Shown here piece by piece: positions 15,715 through 24,390 of a DNA stretch of 60,056 nucleotides. The stretch is from Bacteroides faecis MAJ27. GTDB lineage: Bacteria; Bacteroidota; Bacteroidia; Bacteroidales; Bacteroidaceae. The position numbers were made by a program, and so were the translations under genes. The first letter of the stretch is position 1; each line of letters begins with the position of its first letter. The stretch lies in contig NZ_FNNN01000031.1 of the NCBI RefSeq assembly GCF_900106755.1, positions 1 to 60,056 on the forward strand. Reading direction: 5' to 3'. The notes under the pieces are model-generated. The model searched no databases. It had not been told where the DNA came from and was given only the letters and a program-made list of their open reading frames with translations.

Positions 15715-16221
15715 TTACGATTTGTTTTTCAGTAGTTCATAATAATGTGCATTAATGAACTGCCCATTTTTGAAACATGCCTTACGATGTACTCCTGTTT
15801 TCTGAAATCCGGCTTTCTCCAGCACGCGCATTGATGCGGTGTTGTATTCGTACACCGTAGCATAGATACGTATTACATCTGTATACCGGAAATAATGCTC
15901 TATTGCTTCTTTCAAAGCAGCTGTCATAATGCCTTTGTTCCAGTATGTTTCTGAAATCCAGTAGCCGGCTTCTGCATTGAAGCGTTCGACGTCAGTCCCA
16001 CGAACAAATCCGATATTACCGACCGCCTCATGATTTACTTCGATACAAAATTCATTTTGTTCCACTTGTTCCGAAGCATATTTAATGAAAGCGTCAGCAG
16101 CTGTTTCTGTATATGGAAAAGGTAATCCGTCCCTACAGTTATCCCATATCTTTTTATTATTCAGATGTATCGTCAGATCTTTGGCGTCAGATTCTAGCCA
16201 AGGCCGAAGTATAAAATCCAT
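15715..16221 (-). CDS. GNAT-family N-acetyltransferase (RimJ/RimL-like)
   Basis: The 168-residue protein is a complete GNAT acetyltransferase of the ribosomal-protein type: FILRPWLESDAKDL at the start, IEVNHEAVGNIGF near 68-80, AEAGYWISETYWNKGIMTAALKEAIEH near 92-118 (acetyl-CoA loop region), and RIYATVYEYNTASMRVLEKAGFQKTGVHRK near 127-156. Substrates of such enzymes are often protein N-termini or small amines; none can be assigned. Start M at 16221 is chosen because it begins the domain and leaves 4 bases after the DUF169 gene. The longer frame to 16311 would overlap that gene. Confidence 0.85.
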   Translation of the reverse strand: MDFILRPWLESDAKDLTIHLNNKKIWDNCRDGLPFPYTETAADAFIKYASEQVEQNEFCIEVNHEAVGNIGFVRGTDVERFNAEAGYWISETYWNKGIMTAALKEAIEHYFRYTDVIRIYATVYEYNTASMRVLEKAGFQKTGVHRKACFKNGQFINAHYYELLKNKS

Positions 16222-16225
16222 CTTT

Positions 16226-16948
16226 TTATTCTTTGTGGTTATTATTGTTTCTTTCCCGGATTTTTCCCCATGCATGAGTATCAAATAGACAACTGCTGCG
16301 CATTGTCTCATACATCACTTTAAATCTCGACATTGGAATGGTATAGCTCAGTATATCAGCTTCAAAATAGGGGCGTACAGAAGGATCAAAAAAACCGATA
16401 AATGTTCTGTAGCCCCCTTTACGATTCTCTAAAATTGTCTGTGTGACCACCGAACTGCAACCGGACCCGAAGGTGGAAATGACTGTATCTTCCTTATTAT
16501 TGTCGAAGAAAGCCCAGGTAGTCAGCCCGGACAATATATCCGGATTTGCCAGAAAAAGGATTCCTTCTGCTTTATCGAAGTTTTCAACTTTATCGATACG
16601 GGCAAAGTGCAGATATTGTTTTTCTGCCCGTGGCACTCCCAGTTGTTCAATAAAGCTCTTCACCATTTCCGGTGTCTGCTTATATCTCTCTTTCAGAGAT
16701 ACAAATGTCGGGACACGTTCGGGCATGTCAGTGAATCCGGTATAAAACTTACCGCCACCGCAACCAATTGTTTCCGCATTCAGGCTGATGGTATTACCTT
16801 CCCTGACTTTATCCATGCTTTTAAAGAAGCATCCGTTCACTTTCTCCGTTTCATTTTCAAGAATGTCCGAGTACCAGAACAGGATAGGCAATTCAGCATA
16901 TTCGCCAAAGGCTTCCCGATAGTTTTCGATAAATTTTTTTATTTCCAT
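16226..16948 (-). CDS. DUF169 family protein
   Basis: The 240-residue soluble protein matches the DUF169 family, with ETIGCGGGKFYTGF near 60-73, FLANPDILSGLTTWAFF near 131-147 and FGSGCSSVVTQTI near 159-171. The conserved Cys residues in IGCGGG and GSGCSS suggest a cofactor or thiol role, but the function is not known. It is the first gene of a two-gene unit with the GNAT gene. Divergent transcription with the beta-barrel operon starts from the gap at 16949-17147. Confidence 0.8.
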   Translation of the reverse strand: MEIKKFIENYREAFGEYAELPILFWYSDILENETEKVNGCFFKSMDKVREGNTISLNAETIGCGGGKFYTGFTDMPERVPTFVSLKERYKQTPEMVKSFIEQLGVPRAEKQYLHFARIDKVENFDKAEGILFLANPDILSGLTTWAFFDNNKEDTVISTFGSGCSSVVTQTILENRKGGYRTFIGFFDPSVRPYFEADILSYTIPMSRFKVMYETMRSSCLFDTHAWGKIRERNNNNHKE

Positions 16949-17113
16949 AATTAGTCATTTATTAAATTTCAAATTCAGCCTGCATCTCAAGGGATGTACG
17001 GACAAAGTTAAAATAAAAAAGCAAAGAATGAAGAATAAAGTCAGAAAATACGTGTTTTGTATACGGGATGATAAAGTTGGTCTACTATTTCTTATGTTCG
17101 TGATATAAAGATC

Positions 17114-17121
17114 TATTTTTG
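17114..17121 (+). promoter_or_regulatory. -7 box of the barrel / histidine kinase operon
   Basis: TATTTTTG lies 27 bases before ATG 17148. The operon of four genes downstream has no other clear promoter. Confidence 0.6.
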
Positions 17122-17147
17122 TTTCATTCAAATTAAAATGAGAAAGA

Positions 17148-18044
17148 ATGAAGTATGTTATAGTAAGTATGTTTACTTTACTCATGTGGATGCCGGAAGC
17201 TATGAGGGCACAAGTGATTGTCAAAACCGGATATATCTCATCTTCTTCTTACAAGGATGAGAACGGACAGGAGACAGGAGGAAAGGGAGATCTGAAATTT
17301 GTAGAAGGGAGTGTGAATGTTCCTGTATCACAGAAACTGAATGAAAGGAAGCAGCCTACTGTCTGGATAGTCTCGGCCGGAGGAGGTTATACTTCCATGA
17401 ATAACAAGAATCTGCAATCTTATATAGACATCGATCAGACTATAAATTTACAATTGGGAGTAACCAACATCCGTCCGGTCAGTAAGAAATGGATGCTGCT
17501 GACTACAGTTGGTGTAGGCGTTTATACAGCTTCCGATATAAGAATGAAGAATGTTTTGGGACAGGGAGGAGCTGTCTTTATCCGGCAGTTGAAACCGAAT
17601 CTGTCTCTTGGGGCCGGACTGGCGATCAATAATACGTTTGGCTATCCCATGATTTTTCCGGCCATATACTTTGATTGGAGTACGGAAGGGCGTTATGAGA
17701 TCAAAGTTTCCATGATGAATGCAATGGAAGTATCGGCAGGGATGCACCTAAATAAATATCTGAAAGTTAGTTTGATGGCAGAGATGAACGGCGCGTTGGC
17801 ATTAGTAGAAAGAGAAGGAAAAGATGTTATGTTCTCCCAGCAATACATCATTGTAGGATTACAGCCGGAACTGAATTTGGGGTCTTCTCTTGCTATAACT
17901 GCTATCGGTGGATTATCGTGCAGCCGGATTGCTTATTATACAACACGTACATTAAAAGCTTTTTTCAAGGATATGTCCAAAGATATCGATCCTTATTTTA
18001 AGCCGGCTATGTATGTTTCGATGGGAATGAAGTATAAGTTCTGA
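17148..18044 (+). CDS. Predicted outer-membrane beta-barrel protein (DUF6268-like)
   Basis: The 298-residue protein has a signal peptide (MKYVIVSMFTLLMWMPEAMRA) followed by alternating amphipathic strands and a final MYVSMGMKYKF ending in Phe, the usual C-terminal barrel signal. It resembles DUF6268-type proteins; the family name is tentative. It is the first gene of a unit with two LytS-type kinases and a LytTR regulator (23-base gap), so it may be the sensed or regulated surface component. The exact ligand or role is unknown. Confidence 0.7.
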   Translation: MKYVIVSMFTLLMWMPEAMRAQVIVKTGYISSSSYKDENGQETGGKGDLKFVEGSVNVPVSQKLNERKQPTVWIVSAGGGYTSMNNKNLQSYIDIDQTINLQLGVTNIRPVSKKWMLLTTVGVGVYTASDIRMKNVLGQGGAVFIRQLKPNLSLGAGLAINNTFGYPMIFPAIYFDWSTEGRYEIKVSMMNAMEVSAGMHLNKYLKVSLMAEMNGALALVEREGKDVMFSQQYIIVGLQPELNLGSSLAITAIGGLSCSRIAYYTTRTLKAFFKDMSKDIDPYFKPAMYVSMGMKYKF

Positions 18045-18067
18045 AAAAGTAGTAACTTTATCGCCTT

Positions 18068-19114
18068 ATGTCAGTGAAACGAATATTATATTCAGCATTA
18101 AAAGTCATAGGGGTATTTTTAATCATATCCTTTATGGTGTTCAGGGGAAATCTCGTCAGGGAGGTTGGCTTCGGATTTAATTTGTCGACAGGCATAAATT
18201 TACTGATGATCCTGACGTTTTCGGGATTAATCTATTTGAATACTAATGTGTTGATTCCTAGATATCTGTTTAAGGGACGATACAAGGCTTATGCCGGCTA
18301 TATGGGGTATCTTATTGTATTTATGGCACTGTTTATGATGGGCGGTCTATATATTCTGAAGCAGTATTATAAGATTCCTGATCAGATCGTAACGATCAAT
18401 CCTATTTTTTTTCTTTTCCTTTTGATTAATGTGATAGCATTTGTTTTGTATTTCCTGACTTTCTCTTTTACTCTATTTTTCCGTCGCTGGGTGAACGATC
18501 AACAATTGCTGAATAAATTGGAGAACGATAATCTTCAGACTGAATTGACTCGTCTGAAAGAACAGATTCAGCCGGACTTTCTTTCGAAAATGTTAAATGA
18601 GGCGCAACTGCTGGCAAAGAAAGATGCGGATAAAGCTTCGGCACTCATTTTTAAGCTGGGCAGCCTGCTCCGATATCAGCTTTATGAAAGTGTACACGAA
18701 AAAGTATTTTTAAGTGATGAAATCCATTTTGTTACAGATTATCTGGAATTAGAGAAAATGTACAATGAACGGCTTGAATATAAGATTCAAGTGGAGAATG
18801 AAGTACGATATATTCAAATTCCTCCTTTATTGTTTATGCCTCTTATAGAATATGCTGTCCGGGAAAGTGCGGATAATGAAGATGGAGCGGAGAATCAGAT
18901 AGCAATTGGCTTTCAGGCAAAAGAAGAAGGATTGCTTTTTACTTGCACATATCATTGTTCGGATATGAATACATTGCAGCATATGCCTCAGGCTTCGTTA
19001 CCAGCATTCGGGCAACTTCAGAAGCGACTGGATTTATTATATCCCGGACATTATTTATTGGAGAATCAATATGATCATCAGTCGTCATGTACCACCAATC
19101 TAAAATTGATGTAA
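18068..19114 (+). CDS. LytS-type sensor kinase homologue, probable pseudokinase
   Basis: The 348-residue protein has four N-terminal transmembrane helices (about 10-150), a coiled coil and a His_kinase-type domain. The phosphoacceptor motif, normally Q-I-N-P-H-F-L-F-N, reads QIQPDFLSKMLN near residue 171, so the His is replaced by Asp. The ATP-binding N box (normally ENAVKH) reads EYAVRES, and no GGxGL block remains near the C-terminus. All three catalytic elements are lost while the fold and membrane part are kept. It overlaps the next gene by TAATG. It probably acts as a receptor or partner for the intact kinase that follows. Confidence 0.85.
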   Translation: MSVKRILYSALKVIGVFLIISFMVFRGNLVREVGFGFNLSTGINLLMILTFSGLIYLNTNVLIPRYLFKGRYKAYAGYMGYLIVFMALFMMGGLYILKQYYKIPDQIVTINPIFFLFLLINVIAFVLYFLTFSFTLFFRRWVNDQQLLNKLENDNLQTELTRLKEQIQPDFLSKMLNEAQLLAKKDADKASALIFKLGSLLRYQLYESVHEKVFLSDEIHFVTDYLELEKMYNERLEYKIQVENEVRYIQIPPLLFMPLIEYAVRESADNEDGAENQIAIGFQAKEEGLLFTCTYHCSDMNTLQHMPQASLPAFGQLQKRLDLLYPGHYLLENQYDHQSSCTTNLKLM

Positions 19115-20169
19115 TGAAAGATACGGAAAATATATATTATTTGGGAAGGGTTTTGGTCGACCGTCCATACAGGATGATTCGTCATTTATTACTGATGTCG
19201 CTGATTTGTTTTCTGGCTTTTCAGAACGTGTATGGCAGTTTTAATAAAGAAGGTTTCCTGTATGCATATCTGGTGAGTGTGTTTATCTTTTCTTTCCCCA
19301 TCTATATGAATATTTATCAGTTGCTCCCTCGTTTTTTGGGCAAACGCCAATTCATTTTTTATTGGGCATCCTTTCTGGGGGTTATTGTTTTTAGTGCATT
19401 ATTGGGGCTGGTTTGTTTTTATCCACTTCACCGGCAATACGGTATCAGTGAATTCAGTTTGCAGGACGGGCAGTCTTTTTCATTCTGGAGTATCATTCAC
19501 TCCATACTTGTACTAACTTTGATAGCAGGGAGCAGTACCAGCTTTGAGATGTTCCGGCGTTGGATTATTTCCGGCAGAAAAATATCGGAACTGGAGAATA
19601 CGACGATGCAGACGGAGCTTCAGCAATTAAAGAATCAGATAAATCCGCACTTCCTTTTCAATATGTTGAACAATGCCAATATATTAGTAAAAGAAGACCC
19701 TGATGAAGCCTCTCAGATATTGGGGAAATTGAATGATCTGCTTCGTTACCAATTTAATGACAGTACCCGTAAGGAGGTTTCACTGAATGCGGATATTCAG
19801 TTTCTGACCAGCTTCCTTGAATTGGAAAAGGTACGTCGGGATCATTTTGAGTATTTGGTGTCGAAAGAGGGAGATATGAATCATGTTTGTGTACCGCCGT
19901 TGCTGTTTATTCCTTTTGTGGAAAATGCGGTAAAACATAATCCGGATAGTGATAACTTGTCTTATGTACATATCTATTTTACGTTGCATGATCATGAACT
20001 GTCATTCCGTTGTGAAAACTCAAAACCTTCTGTTCCGGTGAAACGGGAAGGAGGGATCGGATTGGCAAACGTGCGGCGAAGACTGGAGTTGTTATATGGC
20101 TCAGGATATACGTTAGAGATAAAAGATTTAGCAACAACCTATAGTGTCAATTTACGTTTAAGCTTATGA
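19114..20169 (+). CDS. LytS/YehU-type sensor histidine kinase
   Basis: The 351-residue protein has four transmembrane helices (about 20-140) and an intact His_kinase domain: LKNQINPHFLFNMLN near 174-188 with the phosphoacceptor His, FVENAVKHNPDSDN near 268-281 and GGIGLANVRRRLELLYG near 310-326. Start 19114 is chosen because ATG overlaps the stop of the previous gene (TAATG), indicating coupled translation; an upstream ATG at 19087 would overlap by 28 bases. It should phosphorylate the LytTR regulator encoded directly after it (ATGA overlap). It is a clear paralogue of the preceding pseudokinase. Confidence 0.9.
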   Translation: MKDTENIYYLGRVLVDRPYRMIRHLLLMSLICFLAFQNVYGSFNKEGFLYAYLVSVFIFSFPIYMNIYQLLPRFLGKRQFIFYWASFLGVIVFSALLGLVCFYPLHRQYGISEFSLQDGQSFSFWSIIHSILVLTLIAGSSTSFEMFRRWIISGRKISELENTTMQTELQQLKNQINPHFLFNMLNNANILVKEDPDEASQILGKLNDLLRYQFNDSTRKEVSLNADIQFLTSFLELEKVRRDHFEYLVSKEGDMNHVCVPPLLFIPFVENAVKHNPDSDNLSYVHIYFTLHDHELSFRCENSKPSVPVKREGGIGLANVRRRLELLYGSGYTLEIKDLATTYSVNLRLSL

Positions 20170-20885
20170 ACTGTATTATTGTAGATGATGAACCCGTAGC
20201 CCGGAAAGGCATGAAATCTCTGATAGAGCAGGTTCCCCAATTAGAGTTGGCGGGTAGCTTTAATAACGCTGTGGCTGCATCCGCCTTTATGAGTGGGCAC
20301 ACAGTCGATTTGATTTTCCTTGATATTCAGATGCCCGGTATCACTGGTATGGAGTTTGCTCAAAGTATTCCGGAGAATACACTGGTCATCTTCACCACTG
20401 CATACGCTGAATATGCCCTTGATAGCTATGAAGTGAATGCTGTAGATTATTTGATAAAGCCGATTGAACTGAGTCGTTTTCTGAAGGCAGTCAATAAAGC
20501 GGTCGCTTATCATAAGTTATTGGTGTCGGCAGAACCAGAAAAGGTAGAAAATATTCGGGAAGACTATCTTTTTATTAAGTCGGAACGGCGGTATTTCAAA
20601 ATTAACTTCAGTAGTATCCTTTTTATTGAAGGGCTAAAGGATTATTCTATTCTTCAGCTGGAAGATCAGCGTATTATAACTAAAATGAACCTGAAAAATA
20701 TCCACGAACAATTGCCGGATAAATTGTTCCTTCGGGTGAATAAATCTTATATCGTCAATACTTCACACATTGACTCGTTCGATACGAATGACGTATATAT
20801 AAAGACTTATGAGATAGCACTTGGCGGGAGCTATAAACGTTCGTTCTTTGAAGAATTTATGCCTAAGTATCAGCAAAAGGAGTAA
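20166..20885 (+). CDS. LytTR-family response regulator
   Basis: The 239-residue regulator has a receiver domain (1 to about 120) with acidic pocket DDEP near 7-10, phospho-acceptor Asp in DLIFLDIQMPG near 50-60, Thr in FTTAYAEYALD and Lys in DYLIKPIE near 97-104. The C-terminal LytTR DNA-binding domain (about 138-236) contains YLFIKSERRYFKI, LFIEGLKDY and FLRVNKSYIVN. It overlaps the kinase gene by 4 bases (ATGA). It likely controls its own operon or surface genes; LytTR sites were not located. Confidence 0.9.
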   Translation: MNCIIVDDEPVARKGMKSLIEQVPQLELAGSFNNAVAASAFMSGHTVDLIFLDIQMPGITGMEFAQSIPENTLVIFTTAYAEYALDSYEVNAVDYLIKPIELSRFLKAVNKAVAYHKLLVSAEPEKVENIREDYLFIKSERRYFKINFSSILFIEGLKDYSILQLEDQRIITKMNLKNIHEQLPDKLFLRVNKSYIVNTSHIDSFDTNDVYIKTYEIALGGSYKRSFFEEFMPKYQQKE

Positions 20886-21147
20886 ATGCAACCTCTGACT
20901 TGTTTACAGAGCATAACTGAAACATCATGCGTTAAGTTTTGGCCTTATTTCATAAAAAAGGATATTTTACTAAAGAAAAAAGGGTAAACATAGTGTGTTA
21001 TTCCCACGAAATGCCGTTATTTGTACTCATTAAACAATAAAAGGTATTTTGATTTGATTATTTCACATGAATCTTCTCATTTATTGAGCATATCCATCTC
21101 TGATTAAGAACTTCCAAAGAACTTTGTTATTGAAATTATTAATTTTT
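20886..21147. other. AT-rich gap between the regulator and the RRM gene
   Basis: I see no gene and no strong terminator here. Only the RRM promoter at its right edge is clear. A longer 5' leader of the RRM mRNA from another promoter in this gap cannot be excluded. Confidence 0.4.
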
Positions 21148-21155
21148 TATATTTG
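21148..21155 (+). promoter_or_regulatory. -7 box of the RRM gene
   Basis: TATATTTG ends 6 bases before ATG 21162. The usual start point a few bases downstream would give an mRNA with almost no leader. Confidence 0.5.
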
Positions 21156-21161
21156 TATTTT

Positions 21162-21407
21162 ATGAATTTGTACATTGGAAATCTTAACTATAATGTTAAG
21201 GAATCAGACTTGAGAAACGTAATGGAAGAGTATGGAGCAGTTGCTTCAGTTAAATTAATCACAGATCGTGAAACAAGAAGATCAAAGGGCTTTGCTTTCA
21301 TTGAAATGCCGGATGATGCAGAAGCTGCTAATGCTATTAAAGAATTGAACGGTGCTGAATATGTAGGCCGTCCGATGGTAGTTAAAGAAGCTTTGCCGAA
21401 GAACTAA
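21162..21407 (+). CDS. Small RRM RNA-binding protein
   Basis: The 81-residue protein is a single RNA recognition motif: RNP2 LYIGNL (3-8) and RNP1 KGFAFIEM (43-50), with beta-alpha-beta order and a short basic tail. Proteins of this kind (the Rbp family of Bacteroides) bind single-stranded RNA and act as global post-transcriptional regulators that partly replace Hfq, which is absent from Bacteroides. ATG 21162 begins the RRM; the TTG-started extension of three codons is unlikely because it overlaps the promoter. The gene stands alone and ends at a strong terminator. Confidence 0.9.
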   Translation: MNLYIGNLNYNVKESDLRNVMEEYGAVASVKLITDRETRRSKGFAFIEMPDDAEAANAIKELNGAEYVGRPMVVKEALPKN

Positions 21408-21433
21408 TTGACTGAATAACAATCAGTATATAA

Positions 21434-21478
21434 AAAGAAGGTGTATTGGGATGACCAATGCACCTTCTTTCGTTTTTA
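21434..21478 (+). terminator. Rho-independent terminator of the RRM gene
   Basis: A 16-base stem (21434-21449 with 21455-21470, one wobble) is followed by TTTCGTTTTT. Confidence 0.85.
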
Positions 21479-21552
21479 TAAAATCCGGTCGGCTTATTTT
21501 TTTAGTCAGAAGAATTTATTTCTGTTTTTATTGTCAGCGGTAGTTTTTTTCT

Positions 21553-21560
21553 TACCTTTG
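21553..21560 (+). promoter_or_regulatory. -7 box of the glutamine synthetase family gene
   Basis: TACCTTTG has TTG 20 bp upstream as the -33 element. The leader to ATG 21656 would be about 90 bases. Confidence 0.6.
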
Positions 21561-21655
21561 GTTCACTATCTGTTTGCGTGGATGGTGTAATTGAAAAACT
21601 AATGATATGAAATAAACATCTTAAATTTACCATATTAACAACAAACCGATAAAAG

Positions 21656-23158
21656 ATGAATCAAGAACTTTTAATGAATCCCAACTGCTTGGTGGCTGCT
21701 TTGGAAAAGCCTGCTACCGAGTTTACTAAAGCGGATATTATTTCTTTTATTCAGAAGAATAATATCCGTATGGTTAATTTTATGTATCCTGCTGCTGACG
21801 GGCGACTGAAAACGTTGAATTTTGTGATTAATAATGCAGCTTATCTGGATGCTATTCTTACTTGTGGAGAGCGCGTAGATGGTTCCAGTCTGTTTCCTTT
21901 CATAGAGGCGGGGAGTAGCGACCTGTATGTAGTGCCTCGTTTCCGCACTGCTTTTGTTGATCCTTTTGCTGAAATACCGACACTCTCGATGCTCTGTTCT
22001 TTCTTCAATAAAGACGGTGAACCATTGGAAAGTTCGCCGGAACATACTTTGCATAAGGCATGTAAGGCATTTACTGATGTCACAGGTATGGAGTTTCAGG
22101 CAATGGGAGAACTGGAATATTATGTTATTTCACCGGATACAGGAATGTTTCAGGCTACGGATCAGCGTGGTTATCATGAATCTGCTCCGTATGCTAAGTT
22201 TAATGATTTCCGTACGCAGTGTATGTCATATATAGCTCAGACCGGTGGACAAATAAAATATGGTCATTCCGAGGTGGGCAATTTTACATTGGATGGCATG
22301 ATTTATGAACAGAACGAAATTGAGTTCCTGCCAGTTCGTGCCGAAGATGCGGCAGACCAATTAATGATTGCCAAATGGGTAATTCGTAATCTGGGATACA
22401 GATATGGGTACAATGTGACATTTGCGCCTAAGATTACGGCAGGAAAAGCCGGTTCTGGTCTGCATGTTCACATGCGTATTGTAAAAGACGGACAAAATCA
22501 GATGCTGAAAGATGGAGTATTGTCGGAAACAGCTCGTAAAGCAATTGCCGGAATGATGGAACTTGCTCCTTCCATTACAGCTTTCGGAAATACGAATCCT
22601 ACTTCTTATTTCCGTTTAGTTCCTCATCAGGAAGCACCTACGAATGTTTGCTGGGGAGATCGTAATCGTTCTGTATTGGTACGTGTACCTTTGGGGTGGG
22701 CCGCCAAAACTGATATGTGTACTTTGGCAAACCCATTGGAAAACGAAAGCCATTTTGATACCAGTCAGAAGCAAACGGTGGAAATGCGCTCTCCGGATGG
22801 CTCGGCAGATTTGTATCAACTGCTTGCAGGATTGGCTGTTGCCTGTCGTCATGGTTTTGAGATAGAGAATGCGTTGGATATTGCAAAGAGAACGTATGTA
22901 AATGTGAACATCCATCAGAAAGAGAATGAAGATAAACTGAAAGCTTTAGCTCAATTACCGGATAGTTGCGCAGCCTCTGCCGAATGCTTGCAAAAACAAC
23001 GTACCGTCTTTGAACAATATCATGTATTTAGTCCGGCTATGATTGACGGTATTATATGTAAGCTTCGTAGCTATGAGGATAAAACATTGCGTGCTGACTT
23101 GGATGGCAAACCGGAAGAAATGCTGGAATTGGTACATAAGTATTTTCACTGTGGATAA
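21656..23158 (+). CDS. Glutamine synthetase family protein
   Basis: The 500-residue protein has the GS beta-grasp domain (about 25-115) and the catalytic barrel. Visible catalytic elements are the metal-binding MGELEYYV near 149, NEIEFLPVRAEDAADQ near 219-234, GSGLHVHM near 261-268, NPTSYFRLVPHQEAP near 314-328, NRSVLVRVP near 337-345 and VEMRSPDGSADLYQLLAGL near 374-392. GS joins ammonia to glutamate using ATP. Family members also include gamma-glutamylpolyamine-type ligases, so the substrate is not certain. It is monocistronic, with its own promoter and terminator. Confidence 0.85.
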   Translation: MNQELLMNPNCLVAALEKPATEFTKADIISFIQKNNIRMVNFMYPAADGRLKTLNFVINNAAYLDAILTCGERVDGSSLFPFIEAGSSDLYVVPRFRTAFVDPFAEIPTLSMLCSFFNKDGEPLESSPEHTLHKACKAFTDVTGMEFQAMGELEYYVISPDTGMFQATDQRGYHESAPYAKFNDFRTQCMSYIAQTGGQIKYGHSEVGNFTLDGMIYEQNEIEFLPVRAEDAADQLMIAKWVIRNLGYRYGYNVTFAPKITAGKAGSGLHVHMRIVKDGQNQMLKDGVLSETARKAIAGMMELAPSITAFGNTNPTSYFRLVPHQEAPTNVCWGDRNRSVLVRVPLGWAAKTDMCTLANPLENESHFDTSQKQTVEMRSPDGSADLYQLLAGLAVACRHGFEIENALDIAKRTYVNVNIHQKENEDKLKALAQLPDSCAASAECLQKQRTVFEQYHVFSPAMIDGIICKLRSYEDKTLRADLDGKPEEMLELVHKYFHCG

Positions 23159-23190
23159 AAAAGTCACGGTATTTTGCTAATGCTATAACT

Positions 23191-23219
23191 AAAAGAGGGT
23201 GTTATGAACGCCCTCTTTT
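23191..23219. terminator. Bidirectional terminator
   Basis: A 13-base stem (23191-23203 with 23207-23219, one G-U pair) has A-rich and T-rich sides. It separates the convergent GS and small coiled-coil genes. Confidence 0.8.
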
Positions 23220-23221
23220 AA

Positions 23222-23395
23222 TTAATCCTCATTATTATCTTCTTCATCATCTACCAGATTATTGAGTTCAAGTTCCAGATCTACAAGTTCTTGCTCCCAT
23301 AACTTTATGATATCTTTCGGTGTATCTTTAGCTGCTTTCTTGACTCTTTCCTGAGCAACAGATACTTCATGCTCTAATTGACTACGTCTGCTCAT
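23222..23395 (-). CDS. Small coiled-coil protein of unknown function
   Basis: The protein has 57 residues from the ATG at 23395; an in-frame start three codons earlier is also possible. It is a charged, almost entirely helical peptide (RRSQLEHEVSVAQERVKKAA, then LWEQELVDLELELNNLV) ending in an acidic tail DDEEDNNED. Heptad-like spacing of Leu/Val suggests a coiled coil. It has no signal peptide or Cys. I do not recognise a named family. The terminator shared with GS directly follows the stop, which supports it as a real transcribed gene. Confidence 0.6.
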   Translation of the reverse strand: MSRRSQLEHEVSVAQERVKKAAKDTPKDIIKLWEQELVDLELELNNLVDDEEDNNED

Positions 23396-23532
23396 ACAAT
23401 TCAATATTTAATTAGTAAAATTATAACAAACTGCTTGAAAAATAGTTCGATAAAGCGGATTTTAAAATAGATGGGATGAACTATTTATAAATAAGGGCTG
23501 TTGTAGTCTAAAATCTTTTTAAATATACAATT

Positions 23533-24225
23533 ATGCTCAATTTATTAGCTGTATTTTTAGTCTGTTCAGGTATTGGAATTGCTGTTCACATAGCAATCGA
23601 CCTGACACATCGCCCACAATCAATGAAGATAATGAATGCAGTATGGATTTTAACTGCATTGTGGGGAAGTTATTTAGCTTTATGGGCTTATAATAAATTC
23701 GGAAAAAGTGTTCCGATGAAGATGGGAGAGGATGAGATGAAAATGGATATGTCAATGGGAAATATGCCTATGGAGTATCCTCATTGGCAGTCCGTGGCTT
23801 TATCTGCTTTACACTGTGGAGCAGGCTGCACATTGGCTGATATAATAGGAGAGTGGGTTACCAATTATATTCCGGTAACCGTTGCAGGAAGCCAGCTTAT
23901 AGGAAACTGGGTATTTGATTTTATTTTAGCATTGATTATCGGGGTTTATTTTCAATTTTACGCTATTCGGGAAATGGAGAGAATTTCAGTTGGAAATGCA
24001 TTATCCCGTGCTTTCAAAGCAGATTTCTTTTCTCTGTTGTCTTGGCAAATAGGAATGTATGGCTGGATGGCAATCGTTTATTTTATTTTGTTCGTCAATG
24101 AACCTTTGCCTAAAGATACGTGGATGTTTTGGTTTATGATGCAGTTAGCTATGCTCGTCGGCTTCTTCTGTGCATATCCGATGAATGCTTTATTAATAAA
24201 GTTGGGAGTGAAAAAGGGGATGTAG
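23533..24225 (+). CDS. DUF4396 membrane protein with Met-rich loop
   Basis: The 230-residue integral membrane protein has about six helices. The DUF4396 core is HCGAGCTLADIIGEWV near 97-112 and the following helices. Between helix 2 and the core is a loop at about 59-82 with ten methionines (PMKMGEDEMKMDMSMGNMPM), a composition typical of copper- or silver-binding segments; an HCGAGC motif adds two Cys and one His. A role in metal handling is therefore inferred. It stands alone with a strong terminator. Confidence 0.8.
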   Translation: MLNLLAVFLVCSGIGIAVHIAIDLTHRPQSMKIMNAVWILTALWGSYLALWAYNKFGKSVPMKMGEDEMKMDMSMGNMPMEYPHWQSVALSALHCGAGCTLADIIGEWVTNYIPVTVAGSQLIGNWVFDFILALIIGVYFQFYAIREMERISVGNALSRAFKADFFSLLSWQIGMYGWMAIVYFILFVNEPLPKDTWMFWFMMQLAMLVGFFCAYPMNALLIKLGVKKGM

Positions 24226-24274
24226 TACTCGTGTACCACTCTGTTATTACCGATGATATAAGTATGTATATAAA

Positions 24275-24337
24275 ATAGAACCACACGGAAAAATGAAAGG
24301 TGCATAAGTCCTGTCAATCCGTGTGGTTCTATCTTTT
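24275..24337 (+). terminator. Terminator with 15-bp perfect stem
   Basis: Arms 24275-24289 and 24318-24332 are exact reverse complements around a 28-base loop, followed by CTTTT. It lies between DUF4396 and the convergent sucC fragment and can serve both strands. Confidence 0.75.
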
Positions 24338-24390
24338 AGCTTACAGCATTTCTGCCGTTGCCTCTATTTAATTTCTCCTTTGAGAGAAGA

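Noticed and set aside
16955..17224. 89-residue minus-strand frame between DUF169 and the barrel gene
   Set aside because: It overlaps the signal-peptide region of the barrel gene and the divergent promoter region. It has no start signal and no recognisable protein features.
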